Translations under genes and position numbers: made by a program
Part shown: in pieces, positions 27,278-36,894 of the stretch
How positions within the stretch are numbered: the first letter of the stretch is position 1
How the letters are laid out: every line of letters starts with the position of its first letter
The notes under the pieces: model-generated
What the model was told of the DNA's origin: nothing
Seen by the model: the letters and a program-made list of their open reading frames with translations, nothing else
Database searches by the model: none
Assembly: GCF_000340565.2 (NCBI RefSeq)
Contig: NZ_CP007203.1
Location: forward strand, 155,898 to 219,897
DNA from: Nodularia spumigena CCY9414
GTDB taxonomy: Bacteria > Cyanobacteriota > Cyanobacteriia > Cyanobacteriales > Nostocaceae
Direction: 5' to 3'
Length of the DNA: 64,000 bases

Positions 27278-28780
27278 TTATTCTCTACCAGCATTTGAAG
27301 ATGACACAGAAGTGTCGCGGCGATTATTGGTATTTGTCCGTAGTTTGGGCTTGGGACTACCACCATTGCTGTCTGGTTTGTTCCAGGAACGGTTTCTATC
27401 GTTAGAAGATTCACCACCACGACGCTTGGCCAATTTGGGCTTGGTGGAAGGTGCATCATCTTGGGGATCTACGCCTGATTGCAACCAAGCGGGACGGGTT
27501 TGATCATAAGCGATTTGTAATGCAGCTGCGGCGATCGCATGAGCATCATATTCTTCAATCAATTCGCTGACTATGGGCAAGAATGAAGCTAGACGTTCAC
27601 CAGTCAAGGCTTCTTTAACTTGTTCTTGCAATTTTTGGATATGTCGCGCTTCAATCTGCGCCCGTGTCGGAATCGACAGCAATTGCCAATTTTGGCGATT
27701 ATGGCGCTCAAATGCCTGCTGTTTGCGGCGTTCAAAGGGCTGTACTAACGAAATTGCTGTACCTTCTTTACCCGCGCGCCCAGTCCGACCAATACGGTGA
27801 ACATAGGTTTCGGCGCTATCTGGCAAGTCGAAGTTAATTACATGGGATAGTAGATCGACATCTAACCCCCGTGCCGCAATATCAGTTGCTACTACCCAGC
27901 GCACTTGACGATTCCGGAATCGGGTCAATAATCGCTCCCGCGCCTGTTGAGACAAGTCGCCGTGGTATTCATCCACACTATGACCTGCTCCTTGCAGTAG
28001 ATTTGTCAGTTCTGCGGCTGTCCGTCTGGTACGCACAAAGATTAAAGCTGTTTCTGGATCTTCCATTTCCAGAATCGGCTGCAATGCTTTGGCTTTTGTC
28101 CAATGACGAGGGATGAGATAAGCTACTTGATTGATTTTGTTGGGTGAAGCTTTTGGCTGCTCAACGGTGACTGTAGCCGGGTTTCGCAAGAATTTGTTGA
28201 CAATCATGCGAATCGATGGTGGCATGGTCGCCGAGAATAAAGCTGTTTGGCGTTCTTTCGGGGCTTGAGACAGGATTTTAATCACGTCATCAATAAAGCC
28301 CATGCTCAACATTTCATCAGCTTCATCCAAGACAAACCACTTAACTTGATCGAGCTTCAAACAGCCCCGATCTAGTAAGTCGATCATCCGCCCTGGTGTA
28401 CCCACAACCATGTGAACACCACGTTTGAGTTGCATCATTTGGCGTTCAATTGATTGACCGCCATAAATTGCCAGAATCCGCAATCCTTCGTCGCCGACAA
28501 ATTGGTTGATAGCATCGTGAACTTGAATTGCTAACTCACGGGTTGGGGCTAGTACCAAGGCTTGTACAGCTTTGTGATTAACATCTAGCTGTTCTAAGAT
28601 TGGCAGGGAAAATGCTGCTGTTTTGCCTGTTCCGGTTTGAGATTGACCCACGACATCCCTACCTGCTAGCAGTTGGGGAATGGCTTGAGTTTGAATATTT
28701 GTAGGTGTGGTAAAGCCGATGTTTTCTAATTGCTCAACACGCTTTTGTGAAAGACCTAATTCTTGAAAGGAAAGAGTCAT
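27278..28780 (-). CDS. crhR: DEAD-box RNA helicase, CrhR-like
   Basis: 500 aa. It has all helicase motifs: Q motif (FTTPTNIQTQAIPQL), GQSQTGTGKTAAF, PTRELA, TPGRMIDLL, DEAD in VLDEADEM, SAT, ARGLDVD and HRIGRTGRAG. A basic, Ser/Asn/Arg-rich low-complexity tail follows from about residue 440. The overall layout resembles the redox- and cold-responsive CrhR of Synechocystis and Crh proteins of Anabaena. The 267-bp upstream gap may hold a long regulated 5' leader. The symbol is by similarity only. Confidence 0.88.
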   Translation of the reverse strand: MTLSFQELGLSQKRVEQLENIGFTTPTNIQTQAIPQLLAGRDVVGQSQTGTGKTAAFSLPILEQLDVNHKAVQALVLAPTRELAIQVHDAINQFVGDEGLRILAIYGGQSIERQMMQLKRGVHMVVGTPGRMIDLLDRGCLKLDQVKWFVLDEADEMLSMGFIDDVIKILSQAPKERQTALFSATMPPSIRMIVNKFLRNPATVTVEQPKASPNKINQVAYLIPRHWTKAKALQPILEMEDPETALIFVRTRRTAAELTNLLQGAGHSVDEYHGDLSQQARERLLTRFRNRQVRWVVATDIAARGLDVDLLSHVINFDLPDSAETYVHRIGRTGRAGKEGTAISLVQPFERRKQQAFERHNRQNWQLLSIPTRAQIEARHIQKLQEQVKEALTGERLASFLPIVSELIEEYDAHAIAAAALQIAYDQTRPAWLQSGVDPQDDAPSTKPKLAKRRGGESSNDRNRSWNKPDSNGGSPKPKLRTNTNNRRDTSVSSSNAGRE

Positions 28781-29047
28781 TAATTCTCCTAGATTTTGTT
28801 TTTTGGTTGGTAATTTTTAAATCTGACGGCATTTGCTCAGATACAGCAGTTGCATTCAGTGGCCAGATTTAAAGTAAGTGTGTGAAACCCTCATTTGTCA
28901 GAGGGTGCTACGCGATTAGCGTTAGCGTGGCGTGTTCTAGACACGCGATAGTGAGGAAAGAGGGTCAGCGATGCCCTTTGGGCAAGACATGACTTCTCTT
29001 CTGTCCAAAACCTGCTTTTACGCAGTGCTGGACTCACCCTGCGGCCT
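28781..29047. other. Helicase leader region with REP-like palindromes
   Basis: 267 bp between the rimO stop and the helicase start, both on the minus strand. It contains palindromic units near 28905-28955 (TGCTACGCGATTAGCG, GTGTTCTAGACACGC) and GCCCTTTGGGC at about 28974-28984. These are REP-type repeats. No gene seen. Confidence 0.55.
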
Positions 29048-30376
29048 CTACTTTTGGTAACTATTGACAACTTGACCGTAGAGGTCGTATGTATCAGCGC
29101 TATGGATCGCTACTGGTACGATGGTTCCTAATTTTGCTTCCCCATCGACATAAATCTGACCATCGACTTCTGGGGAAAACCTACCTGAGCGACCTATGAG
29201 CTTTCCAGTTTCAGGGTTTTCTTGCTCAATCAGGACTTCAACAATTTTGCCGATTTCCTGTTGATTTTTTTTACCCGCTATCGGCTCTTGAAGCGCCATT
29301 AATTTATGCCACCGCTCATCCATTACGGATTGGGGTAACTGATTGGCTAGCTTGTAAGCGGGCGTTCCTTCTTCGGGTGAAAAGGTGAATACACCAACAT
29401 GGTCAAATTCGTGCCTCTGGACGAATTCTCTTAGATGCTCAAAATGCTCTGCGGTTTCTCCGGGGAAACCAACTATAAATGTTGTCCTGAGTACCGCATT
29501 TGGTAGGGCTGCTTTGATGCGTTCAATAATCCCATCATTTACCCGTCCTTGCCAGGGACGATTCATTGAGCGAAGAATATCTGGATGAGAATGTTGAAGG
29601 GGCAAATCTAGATATGGTAAGACGTTGTGGGTTTCTTGGATTGCCTCTATCACATCTGGGGTTAACCCGGTGGGATATGCATAATGCATTCTGATCCACG
29701 GTACATCTACTTTACCCAAAGCGCGAAGTAATTCGGCTAACTTTGGCTTTCCATAGATGTCTAACCCGTAATTGGTGGTGATTTGGGAAATTAAGATAAT
29801 TTCCTGCACCCCTTGGCTAGCTAACTGCTCCGCTTCAGCAACTATAGATTCAATAGTACGCGATCGCTGGTTCCCTCTGAGATAGGGAATAATACAAAAT
29901 GCACAACGATAATCACATCCTTCGGCTACCCGCAGATAGGCAACGCCTTCGGTTGTAGTGCGATAACGCGGTGTAGTTTCATCAGCGATGTAGGTTGGTT
30001 CTAGACTAACCTCTTTTACCTGCTCGCCTTGTTCTACACGCTCAATTACATTAACAATTTTGTGATAATCACCAGTGCCTACCAGTGCCACCGCTTCTGG
30101 CAATTCTTCCAATAATTGTTCTTGGAAGTGCTGTGCCATACAGCCAGTGATCACGACTTTCTTGTTGGCTTCTGCCAGTTCTACTAAAGTTCTGACAGAC
30201 TCCTGTCTTGCTGCTTCTATAAAACTACAAGTATTAACTATAACGTAATCGGCTAACTCTTCATTTGTATCTACACTATAGCCTGCTTCTACAAGCAGTC
30301 CTAGCATATGCTCTGTATCAATTCGATTTTTTTCGCAACCCAGGTGCGAAACTGCAATCGTTGGCTTTTCACCCAT
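29048..30376 (-). CDS. rimO: Ribosomal protein S12 methylthiotransferase RimO
   Basis: 442 aa radical-SAM enzyme that methylthiolates Asp89 of ribosomal protein S12. It has the N-terminal UPF0004 domain with [14 protein letters not shown] and TGCMAQ cysteines, the radical-SAM cluster motif [12 protein letters not shown] at about residue 150, and a C-terminal TRAM domain (about 375-440). Its closeness to RimO rather than MiaB is judged from [10 protein letters not shown] and length. It lies upstream of the helicase gene on the same strand. Confidence 0.94.
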   Translation of the reverse strand: MGEKPTIAVSHLGCEKNRIDTEHMLGLLVEAGYSVDTNEELADYVIVNTCSFIEAARQESVRTLVELAEANKKVVITGCMAQHFQEQLLEELPEAVALVGTGDYHKIVNVIERVEQGEQVKEVSLEPTYIADETTPRYRTTTEGVAYLRVAEGCDYRCAFCIIPYLRGNQRSRTIESIVAEAEQLASQGVQEIILISQITTNYGLDIYGKPKLAELLRALGKVDVPWIRMHYAYPTGLTPDVIEAIQETHNVLPYLDLPLQHSHPDILRSMNRPWQGRVNDGIIERIKAALPNAVLRTTFIVGFPGETAEHFEHLREFVQRHEFDHVGVFTFSPEEGTPAYKLANQLPQSVMDERWHKLMALQEPIAGKKNQQEIGKIVEVLIEQENPETGKLIGRSGRFSPEVDGQIYVDGEAKLGTIVPVAIHSADTYDLYGQVVNSYQK

Positions 30377-31126
30377 ATTTTGAAAACATTTTCTGTTTTT
30401 TGTAGTCAGATACGCAAGCAGCGATGATTTCGCTTCTTGTGATACACACCTTTACACAGTCAAGGGCTAGAATAACAGGTTTTAACTGCCAGCTACTACC
30501 TGCCGATATATGACATGGATAGTTTCCGGCCATGTTATGATATTTGTACTATTTAGTCTATGTCCCAGGGTAAGGTGAGTGTCTTTGAGTACAATTGACA
30601 CCTGTATTTTTTTTAACAAGTTTTCTGGTGGTATTTTTCATTACCGCAGCGTGTGTGTTGTTAATTTACCCGTCGGGAAGCCGCCCAAAGGGCTGGTTGT
30701 GAGAAGTCGCTACCCTCAGGGAAACCGCGCTCTCTGCGTCGTTTATTTCGACCCAGGAGTACGAAACCACGCCTAATGAAGCAATAATGCTGCCCTGATG
30801 CTCAAGCTTGTCCGACGACTATGCGTGGACGAGGTGCCTAAACCGGGGAAAGCTGCCTTGCGTCTTGTGAGTGGCAAACTCCTCTTCTAGCCTAGTTTTA
30901 TCTTAACATATCTTAGGGGAGGTTTTACGATAATTTCCATCCTAGGGAAGAGGTAGTAAGACAACCAACTTAAAACACATTTGACTAGTTAGTTAAAAGT
31001 CAACAGGAGCCAGCATCATCAGCAGGTTCGGTTGACTTGAGGTGACTGGCGTTCAATAGTCAATAGTCAAACAAATTCTAGACTCTCGACTGGTGGACAC
31101 TAGACCCCGCAAAGCGGATTAAAGAC
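30377..31126. other. 750-bp intergenic region, no gene recognised
   Basis: Between divergent rimO and btpA. It contains a 12-codon micro-ORF from ATG at about 30560, a T8 run, REP-like palindromic DNA near 30665-30745 (CGGGAAGCCGCCCAAAGGG), and a GC-richer stretch at 30750-30890 that could be structured RNA. There is an AACTCCTC/GAGGTTT inverted pair near 30880-30925. The only longer ORF (about 65 codons) has no recognisable family and overlaps the palindromes. Candidate sRNA or leader; nothing firmer. Confidence 0.45.
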
Positions 31127-31978
31127 GTGGACTTATATCAGCTATTTAAAACTCGAACACCGATTATTGGCGTGGTTCATCTACTACCACTGCCCACCTC
31201 GCCCCGTTGGGGAGGTAATCTCAAAGCGGTAATTAACCGTGCGGAACAAGAAGCAGCCGCCCTAGCCAGTGGCGGGGTAGACGGCATTATTGTGGAAAAC
31301 TTTTTTGACGCGCCCTTTGCCAAAAACCAAGTTGATCCAGCAGTTGTGAGTGCCATGACTGTGGTGGTACAACGCATCCAAAATTTGGTGGCACTGCCCA
31401 TAGGCTTAAATGTTTTACGGAATGATGGCAAAAGTGCAATGGCGATCGCCTACAGCACCCAAGCCCAATTCATTCGGGTGAATGTATTGACAGGAGTAAT
31501 GGCCACTGACCAAGGATTAATTGAAGGTGAAGCGCATCAATTACTCCGTTATCGGCGAGAATTGGGCAGCGATGTCAAAATTCTCGCTGATGTGTTGGTG
31601 AAACACGCCCGTCCATTAGGTTCCCCGAATCTCACAGTTGCCGTGAAAGACACAATTGAAAGAGGTTTAGCAGATGCCGTAATTTTGTCTGGCTGGGCTA
31701 CCGGTAGCCCTCCTAATCAAGAAGACTTGGAACTAGCTTGTGGTGCAGCAAATGAAACTCCTGTTTTCATAGGTAGTGGAGCCAACTGGGAAAATATTGC
31801 TACACTGATGCAGGCAGCAAATGGTGTAATTGTTTCCAGTTCCCTCAAGCGTCACGGTCGCATCGAGCAACCAATTGACCCGATTCGCGTCAGTCAATTT
31901 GTAGAAGCTGCCCATAGTCGTTGGGATTCTCCTGGTGAAATTCCGTCTATTTCTGGGCCAATGAAATTACATTATTAG
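31127..31978 (+). CDS. btpA: Photosystem I biogenesis protein BtpA
   Basis: 283 aa TIM-barrel protein of the BtpA family, in Synechocystis a peripheral thylakoid protein needed for stable accumulation of photosystem I reaction-centre proteins. It shows PIIGVVHLLPLP at the N-terminus, GGVDGIIVENFFDAPF, GLNVLRNDG and ADAVILSGWATG. The start is a GTG (VDLYQLFKTR). It is followed by the VKOR-thioredoxin gene on the same strand, after 128 bp of dispersed repeats. Confidence 0.92.
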   Translation: MDLYQLFKTRTPIIGVVHLLPLPTSPRWGGNLKAVINRAEQEAAALASGGVDGIIVENFFDAPFAKNQVDPAVVSAMTVVVQRIQNLVALPIGLNVLRNDGKSAMAIAYSTQAQFIRVNVLTGVMATDQGLIEGEAHQLLRYRRELGSDVKILADVLVKHARPLGSPNLTVAVKDTIERGLADAVILSGWATGSPPNQEDLELACGAANETPVFIGSGANWENIATLMQAANGVIVSSSLKRHGRIEQPIDPIRVSQFVEAAHSRWDSPGEIPSISGPMKLHY

Positions 31979-31990
31979 GAGACTGGAGAA

Positions 31991-32058
31991 TTTTAGATTT
32001 TAGATTTTAGATTTTGGATTGAACTGCAATCTAAAATCGCCAATCCAAAATCCCAAAT
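31991..32058. repeat. TTTTAGATTTTGGATT inverted repeat
   Basis: Direct TTTTAGAT units followed by TTTTGGATT, then the inverted complement AATCTAAAATCG...AATCCAAAATCC, giving a potential hairpin between btpA and the VKOR gene. Relatives occur at 37870, 45121 and 62761. Confidence 0.75.
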
Positions 32059-32060
32059 TG

Positions 32061-32100
32061 ATTGACCAATGACTAATGACCAATAACCAATGACCAATAG
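32061..32100. repeat. Heptamer tandem repeat (CAATGAC-type STRR)
   Basis: Units of ACCAATGACTAATGACCAATAACCAATG abut the VKOR gene start at 32107; the same repeat type as at 7074 and 36763. Confidence 0.75.
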
Positions 32101-32106
32101 CAGTTT

Positions 32107-33108
32107 ATGATTCGCCGCCGTACTACTCCTTGGATTCATAAATGGTCGCGTCCATTGATTGGGGCGATCGCTGGACTTGGTGCCTTAACTACAGGTTATA
32201 TCGCCATAGAAAAGCTCACAGGAGGCACTGCCGCTTGTGTAGCCGAAGCAGGTGCCAAAGGCTGTAATGATGTACTTTCCAGCCCTTGGGCAACCATACC
32301 CATCTTTGGTGGGTCGGTTCCCTTAGCTTTATTTGGGCTTTTGGCTTATGTGAGTATGGTGATTTTGGCTTTTGCTCCCCTAGCATGGAAACCAGATGAT
32401 AAAAATAGCCAGAAACAACTGGAAAACTTAACTTGGTGGTTGCTGTTGGTAGGAGCGATCGCTATGTCGGTTTTCAGTGGGTATTTAATGTACTTACTGG
32501 CATTCCAAATCCAAGCCGTCTGTTATTACTGTATTGCTTCGGCTTTATTCTCTGTGAGTCTTTTAGTCTTGACGATTATCGGTCGTGCTTGGGAGGATAT
32601 AGGGCAAATTTTCTTTGCCGCGATTATTGTGGGCATGGTAACGCTGATTGGGACTTTAGGTGTCTATGCTGGCGTGAATACATCTGGTGTGACATCAGAT
32701 GCAACTCCTGGAGAACCTCAAAGAATTAGCTTTACTCCTCAAGTAAATCCTGATCCAGCTTTTGGTTGGGAAATCACCACTACCTCTGGTGAGGCAGAAA
32801 TTGAACTAGCACGCCATCTGGGGACTGTAGATGCTAAGGAATATGTTGCCTATTGGTGTCCTCATTGCCACGAGCAAAAACAACTCTTTGGTAAAGAAGC
32901 TTACAAAATTCTTCAAAAGAAGCAGATTATCGTGGAATGTGCTGCTGATAGCCCTAAAGGTCAACCAGAAGTGTGTCAAGCAGCGAAAATCACCGGCTTC
33001 CCCAGTTGGATTATTAATGGTCAAACCTATAGCGGAGTTCAAAATCTTGAGCAATTAGCCAGAATTTCTGGTTATACAGGCCCTAAGAATTTCAAGTATT
33101 TCCGATAA
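32107..33108 (+). CDS. VKOR-thioredoxin fusion, disulfide-bond formation protein
   Basis: 333 aa. An integral VKOR domain of about four to five helices carries Cys44 and Cys53 (loop pair) and the active CYYC (139-142). A periplasmic or luminal thioredoxin-like domain follows, with WCPHC (250-254). This architecture is the cyanobacterial counterpart of the DsbB-DsbA pair, which makes disulfides in lumenal and periplasmic proteins. All expected cysteines are present. It is convergent with nadB, with a perfect hairpin in between. Confidence 0.93.
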   Translation: MIRRRTTPWIHKWSRPLIGAIAGLGALTTGYIAIEKLTGGTAACVAEAGAKGCNDVLSSPWATIPIFGGSVPLALFGLLAYVSMVILAFAPLAWKPDDKNSQKQLENLTWWLLLVGAIAMSVFSGYLMYLLAFQIQAVCYYCIASALFSVSLLVLTIIGRAWEDIGQIFFAAIIVGMVTLIGTLGVYAGVNTSGVTSDATPGEPQRISFTPQVNPDPAFGWEITTTSGEAEIELARHLGTVDAKEYVAYWCPHCHEQKQLFGKEAYKILQKKQIIVECAADSPKGQPEVCQAAKITGFPSWIINGQTYSGVQNLEQLARISGYTGPKNFKYFR

Positions 33109-33112
33109 TTGC

Positions 33113-33146
33113 TGACAATCTCCGGACTGAACCACGGAGATTGTCA
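33113..33146. terminator. Bidirectional terminator between VKOR and nadB
   Basis: Perfect 12-bp stem TGACAATCTCCG (33113-33124) / CGGAGATTGTCA (33135-33146) with a 10-nt loop. It is followed by A6 and later T-runs, placed exactly between two convergent stop codons. Confidence 0.85.
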
Positions 33147-33157
33147 AGAAAAAATGT

Positions 33158-34837
33158 CTAATTTTTCAAGATCCGAGATTTCTGCCATTGGTGTTTTTGT
33201 ACCAAGGTATGAACTTGCCAATCGGGGTCTGGTTGAGGATAGTCTAGGCGGTAGTGTCCGCCACGGCTTTCAGTTCTAAAGGCGGCACTTTTGAGAATTA
33301 GATGGGCGACATCTAGTAAATTACGGCTTTCTGCCCAAAGTCGTAATTGTCGTTCCACATCTGGGATGTCGAAATTAACGGGTTCGTTGGGATTTAAAGA
33401 CAGTAAGAATTGACTCAAAGGTAAAGCAGCAAAATCTTGTTGCCAAGATTCCACTGTAGCGATCGCAGTTTCTAAACTTGACTGTTCTCGACAAATCCCC
33501 GCACTTTGCCAAACCAAACGCGGTAACTTCTCTCTAAGTATTTCTATCTGTGTTTTTTGGCTTTGCCATTCACTGACATTCGCCCTAAATTCTCGTAATG
33601 GCAATATTGGGACTGCTGAGGATAGTGTAGTATCTGCCAAATCAATCTTCGCCATCTGCGCTCCAAACACAATACATTCGAGCAGAGAGTTACTCGCCAA
33701 ACGATTAGCCCCATGTACTCCAGTGCTGGCGGTTTCTCCCACTGCGTACAAACCGGGAATGTTCGTGCGATTCATCAAATCAGCTACAATACCACCCATC
33801 CAGTAATGTGCCGCAGGGGCTACAGGAATGGGTTCATGGAAGACATCAATACCCCAATGTTGACAAACTTTGACGATATTAGGAAAGCGATGACGAATCT
33901 TTTCCGGGGGTATGGGGCGCATATCTAACCAAACATGGGCAGTGGCTAGATCGACGGCGGTCTGTTGTAGATGGCTGAAAATAGCTCTACTGACTACATC
34001 TCTGGGCGCTAGTTCACCCGCAGGATGATAGTCAAAGGCAAAACGCCGCCCTGTGTCATCCACAAGGTGTGCGCCTTCGCCGCGTACAGCTTCACTAATC
34101 AGAAAATGGTCTGCACCGGGTTTAGTCAGGGACGTGGGATGAAATTGCACAAATTCCAAATCCCGGAGAATAGCCCCGGCGCGATAGGCGATCGCCACCC
34201 CATCTCCTGTACTGACGGCTGGATTAGTGGTTTGGGCAAATACCTGACCACCGCCACCGGTTGCTAAAACCACAGCACTGGCTCTTACCCATGTGATTTT
34301 ACCTTGATGAAATAGGCTAATTCCCTGACATTTCTTGGTTTGGGGTTCTAGCCACAAATTCAAAGCTAAAGCTTGCTGGATGACTTGAATGTTTTGGCGG
34401 CGCAATACTTGTGCTGTCAGGGTAGTGGTGACTTCCCTACCTGTAGTATCGGCAGTATGAAGAACGCGATGACGAGAATGGGCTGCTTCTAAAGTTAAAG
34501 CTAAAGCTTGACCGTGACGGTCAAAAGCTACTCCCAAGTTAACCAAGGATTGAATACACCGAGGGGCTTCTTGGGCGAGGAATTCTACGGCTGGGCGATC
34601 GCACAAACCCGCACCTGCGTGCAATGTATCCTCAATGTGCAGTGAAGGCGAATCTTCCGGGGCGATGGCCGCCGCAATCCCTCCTTGCGCCCAATCACTG
34701 GCAGATAGGGTAACAGTTTCTTTGGTAATCAAGCCGACTCGCAAGTTCTCTGGTAGACACAATGCTGTGTACAGTCCAGCAGCGCCAGCACCGACTACTA
34801 AAACATCAAATTCGCTAGGAATATCTATTTGAAGCAA
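33158..34837 (-). CDS. nadB: L-aspartate oxidase
   Basis: 559 aa flavoprotein that oxidises aspartate to iminoaspartate, the first step of de novo NAD synthesis. It has the FAD loop DVLVVGAGAAGLYTAL, SDWAQGGIAAA, the active-site segment LRDLEFVQFHPTSL, RGEGAHLVDDTGRRF, and the fumarate-reductase-like C-terminal domain (about 430-530) with SRGGHYRLDYP. The start is a TTG (LQIDIPSEFD), since no better codon precedes the FAD motif. It is monocistronic. Confidence 0.94.
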   Translation of the reverse strand: MLQIDIPSEFDVLVVGAGAAGLYTALCLPENLRVGLITKETVTLSASDWAQGGIAAAIAPEDSPSLHIEDTLHAGAGLCDRPAVEFLAQEAPRCIQSLVNLGVAFDRHGQALALTLEAAHSRHRVLHTADTTGREVTTTLTAQVLRRQNIQVIQQALALNLWLEPQTKKCQGISLFHQGKITWVRASAVVLATGGGGQVFAQTTNPAVSTGDGVAIAYRAGAILRDLEFVQFHPTSLTKPGADHFLISEAVRGEGAHLVDDTGRRFAFDYHPAGELAPRDVVSRAIFSHLQQTAVDLATAHVWLDMRPIPPEKIRHRFPNIVKVCQHWGIDVFHEPIPVAPAAHYWMGGIVADLMNRTNIPGLYAVGETASTGVHGANRLASNSLLECIVFGAQMAKIDLADTTLSSAVPILPLREFRANVSEWQSQKTQIEILREKLPRLVWQSAGICREQSSLETAIATVESWQQDFAALPLSQFLLSLNPNEPVNFDIPDVERQLRLWAESRNLLDVAHLILKSAAFRTESRGGHYRLDYPQPDPDWQVHTLVQKHQWQKSRILKN

Positions 34838-34990
34838 GGTGAGATTTGGGTAGCAGGGGGCGGGGGTTTACGGGAGGGTAAGTAGAGTCACCCTTACCTT
34901 CTTCGTCTATATTTTGAGAAAAAGCGCCACTCCCTACTATGGGAAGTGGGCTGATTTTGGTATGTTTAATCACATAAACTGCCAATACAG

Positions 34991-35419
34991 TTATCTGTAG
35001 ATACCGTTGTTAAAGCGATCATCTCCGGCGTTGAAGATAACTTCTCGTTCGGTGACAGCGAAGTTATCTAAGTTGGCTTGCAAAAGTTGTTTTTGGCGAT
35101 CGCTCAATCCCGGAATATCCAAGACATCCTCGACATTCTTGTAAGGAGCATTGATCACAATTTTCTTAGCTAGGGTAGGGTACATCCCTGGAAACTGTTG
35201 AAAAGCTCGGACGTTAGTATTATTCAAATCAAGTTTTTGACCAAATGCTGTCCCTAACTTAGCATCAGCTCTATTCTGCCTCTCAATTGCCAAAACTGGA
35301 ACTTGCCTAAAAGCAAAACTGTTGATATTGGCCGCAGTGGCGATCTGAGTTGTTCCCAGCCATCCCCAACTACCAAGCAACAAGCTAAATACTGTTAATA
35401 AACGCAGCAATGTTTTCAC
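34991..35419 (-). CDS. psbU: Photosystem II 12 kDa extrinsic protein PsbU
   Basis: 142 aa precursor of the lumenal PSII oxygen-evolving subunit. A signal peptide (residues about 1-30, [20 protein letters not shown], cleaved near ATA) precedes a mature domain with tandem helix-hairpin-helix elements ([27 protein letters not shown]). It ends [12 protein letters not shown] as is typical. I chose GTG at 35417-35419 because GGGAG lies 7-11 bases upstream; starts further up would place charged residues before the signal peptide. Confidence 0.94.
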   Translation of the reverse strand: MKTLLRLLTVFSLLLGSWGWLGTTQIATAANINSFAFRQVPVLAIERQNRADAKLGTAFGQKLDLNNTNVRAFQQFPGMYPTLAKKIVINAPYKNVEDVLDIPGLSDRQKQLLQANLDNFAVTEREVIFNAGDDRFNNGIYR

Positions 35420-35796
35420 AATTTTTCTCCCTCTTTCCATCAAACTAAAATAACGACGTTAAGCCAAATGCTATCAACTCTCAGCTAAATTCAGACCTAT
35501 GAAGTCAACCACATCAATACTGTCAGCTTCTATTTGGTTCTAGCCTGAGAATAGACACCTTGAGTTTATCTACATCCTGGCTCTTTCACCTGGGTTTGAG
35601 AGCTTCTGGCTTCGTCAACACACAGCAGTCATCAAAAACTAATATACAGCGTTTAATACCCGCAATATTTGCTGCTACTGGGTTTGCTATTTTTTTTACA
35701 AAAAGTTATGTCTCAAGACACAATTATCTACATAGCTAGGATAGATAAACTATTCTTTATGTAATTTTTACTACCATACTTGCCTGGATAAAATTT
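35420..35796. other. Intergenic region upstream of psbU
   Basis: 377 bp of AT-rich DNA between two minus-strand genes, which must hold the psbU promoter and leader. No repeats or ORFs recognised. Confidence 0.5.
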
Positions 35797-36531
35797 TTAG
35801 GCAGCATTTGCAGCTATTAAGAATAGGCTATCTACTAAAATTGTACTTAACACTGCTCCACTAAAGGCGTACCAATGTGTTTGTTTTGTACGTAAAGGTA
35901 AAACTCCTGCTGTGAACAACGCTAGAGCCAACATGACTGCCCAACCTTGTCCCCAAGGCGTTTGTACTTGGATTAAAGCACTTTGTAATATTGAAGGCAC
36001 TCTATTCGGTTCGACTTGCATAATTTGTCGCCAATAGGGCATCAAGTCTACTAGATAAAAATACACATCAGTCAAAACTGTACCGAGTAAAGAACCTAAA
36101 TAAAACCAGTTACCAACTTTACCCCAATTTTTGAGCAGACACCAACAAGCAAATGGTAACGCAATAGACTCTATTGGTAAATGCCATAAAGGTTCCCAAC
36201 GTAGCCAACCCCAGTAAATCGCTCCGGCTAACCAACTCCAGCTAAAGCCGAAGAGCAAATCTCCCCATAGATAAGTTTTAGGACTTGACATTAATGTCAA
36301 ACTCAGCCATACCCAAAATCCTGTGATTGCTACGCTCACAACTGGCAGCGATCGCACTAATGGTGCTTCTATAAATACTGGTACTGATACCAAAAACACA
36401 GCCGCAGCCAACACTAACCAAGTTTCTCGTACAGCCGTAGATATGGGGATAGAAGGCGAGAAGGCGAGTGTAGATTCTAACTCCCTGATGCTCTTTTGCC
36501 CAAATTCAGTTGCGGGTAAATCAGTATTCAT
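35797..36531 (-). CDS. DUF3120-type membrane protein
   Basis: 244 aa with about six hydrophobic segments (for example LVLAAAVFLVSVPVF, VVSVAITGFWVWLSL, GWAVMLALALFTAGVLPL). It has tryptophan-rich loops (FSWSWLAGAIYWGWLRWEPLW) that I recognise from the cyanobacteria-specific DUF3120 family. Function is unknown. I used the ATG at 36529-36531; a TTG 15 codons upstream is an alternative. Confidence 0.72.
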   Translation of the reverse strand: MNTDLPATEFGQKSIRELESTLAFSPSIPISTAVRETWLVLAAAVFLVSVPVFIEAPLVRSLPVVSVAITGFWVWLSLTLMSSPKTYLWGDLLFGFSWSWLAGAIYWGWLRWEPLWHLPIESIALPFACWCLLKNWGKVGNWFYLGSLLGTVLTDVYFYLVDLMPYWRQIMQVEPNRVPSILQSALIQVQTPWGQGWAVMLALALFTAGVLPLRTKQTHWYAFSGAVLSTILVDSLFLIAANAA

Positions 36532-36675
36532 AGGAGTGCTAGAAGTTGTGTAAGAAGACAAGGTATTATTAATCAACGTTTTTAATATTTGTTACTAAAC
36601 TTTATCTTATTTAAGATATCACACTTAAAATCCCCCCCCAGGGCATTTTTATTGTACCGAGATTTTGCCTAGATT

Positions 36676-36750
36676 GGGGAGTGGGGAGTGGGGAGTAGGG
36701 AGTAGGGAGAAGAGGCAGGGGGGCAGGGAGCAGGGAGCAGGGGGGAGAAG
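36676..36750. repeat. G-rich tandem tract (GGGGAGT / GGGAGCA units)
   Basis: 75 bp with more than ten runs of three to six G separated by short AGT, AGCA or AGAA spacers. The strand with the G-runs could form G-quadruplexes. It lies about 145-220 bp upstream of uppP. Confidence 0.85.
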
Positions 36751-36762
36751 ACGGTAACTTCC

Positions 36763-36804
36763 CAATGACAAATGACCAATGACTAATGACTAATGACTAA
36801 TGAC
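36763..36804. repeat. Heptamer tandem repeat, six units
   Basis: Exactly six consecutive 7-mers of the form (C/A/T)AATGAC or AAATGAC, the same family as the repeats at 7074 and 32061. Confidence 0.8.
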
Positions 36805-36894
36805 TTTTTCCTGGACAGTTACCCAGATAGCTGTTTGTGTAATTGGTTGTAATCAAAGCGAACGCTATCGGCTTCGCTATCAGAGGTAAATTAA

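Larger units (their letters stand above)
36532..36894. other. Intergenic region rich in tandem repeats
   Basis: About 363 bp between divergent genes. After an AT-rich part there is a G-run tract (36676-36750) and a heptamer STRR (36763-36804), then about 90 bp likely to hold the uppP promoter. No gene seen. Confidence 0.6.

Noticed and set aside
30579-30776. 65-codon plus-strand frame upstream of btpA
   Set aside because: It runs through REP-like palindromes and a T8 run, with no recognisable domain or ribosome binding site.
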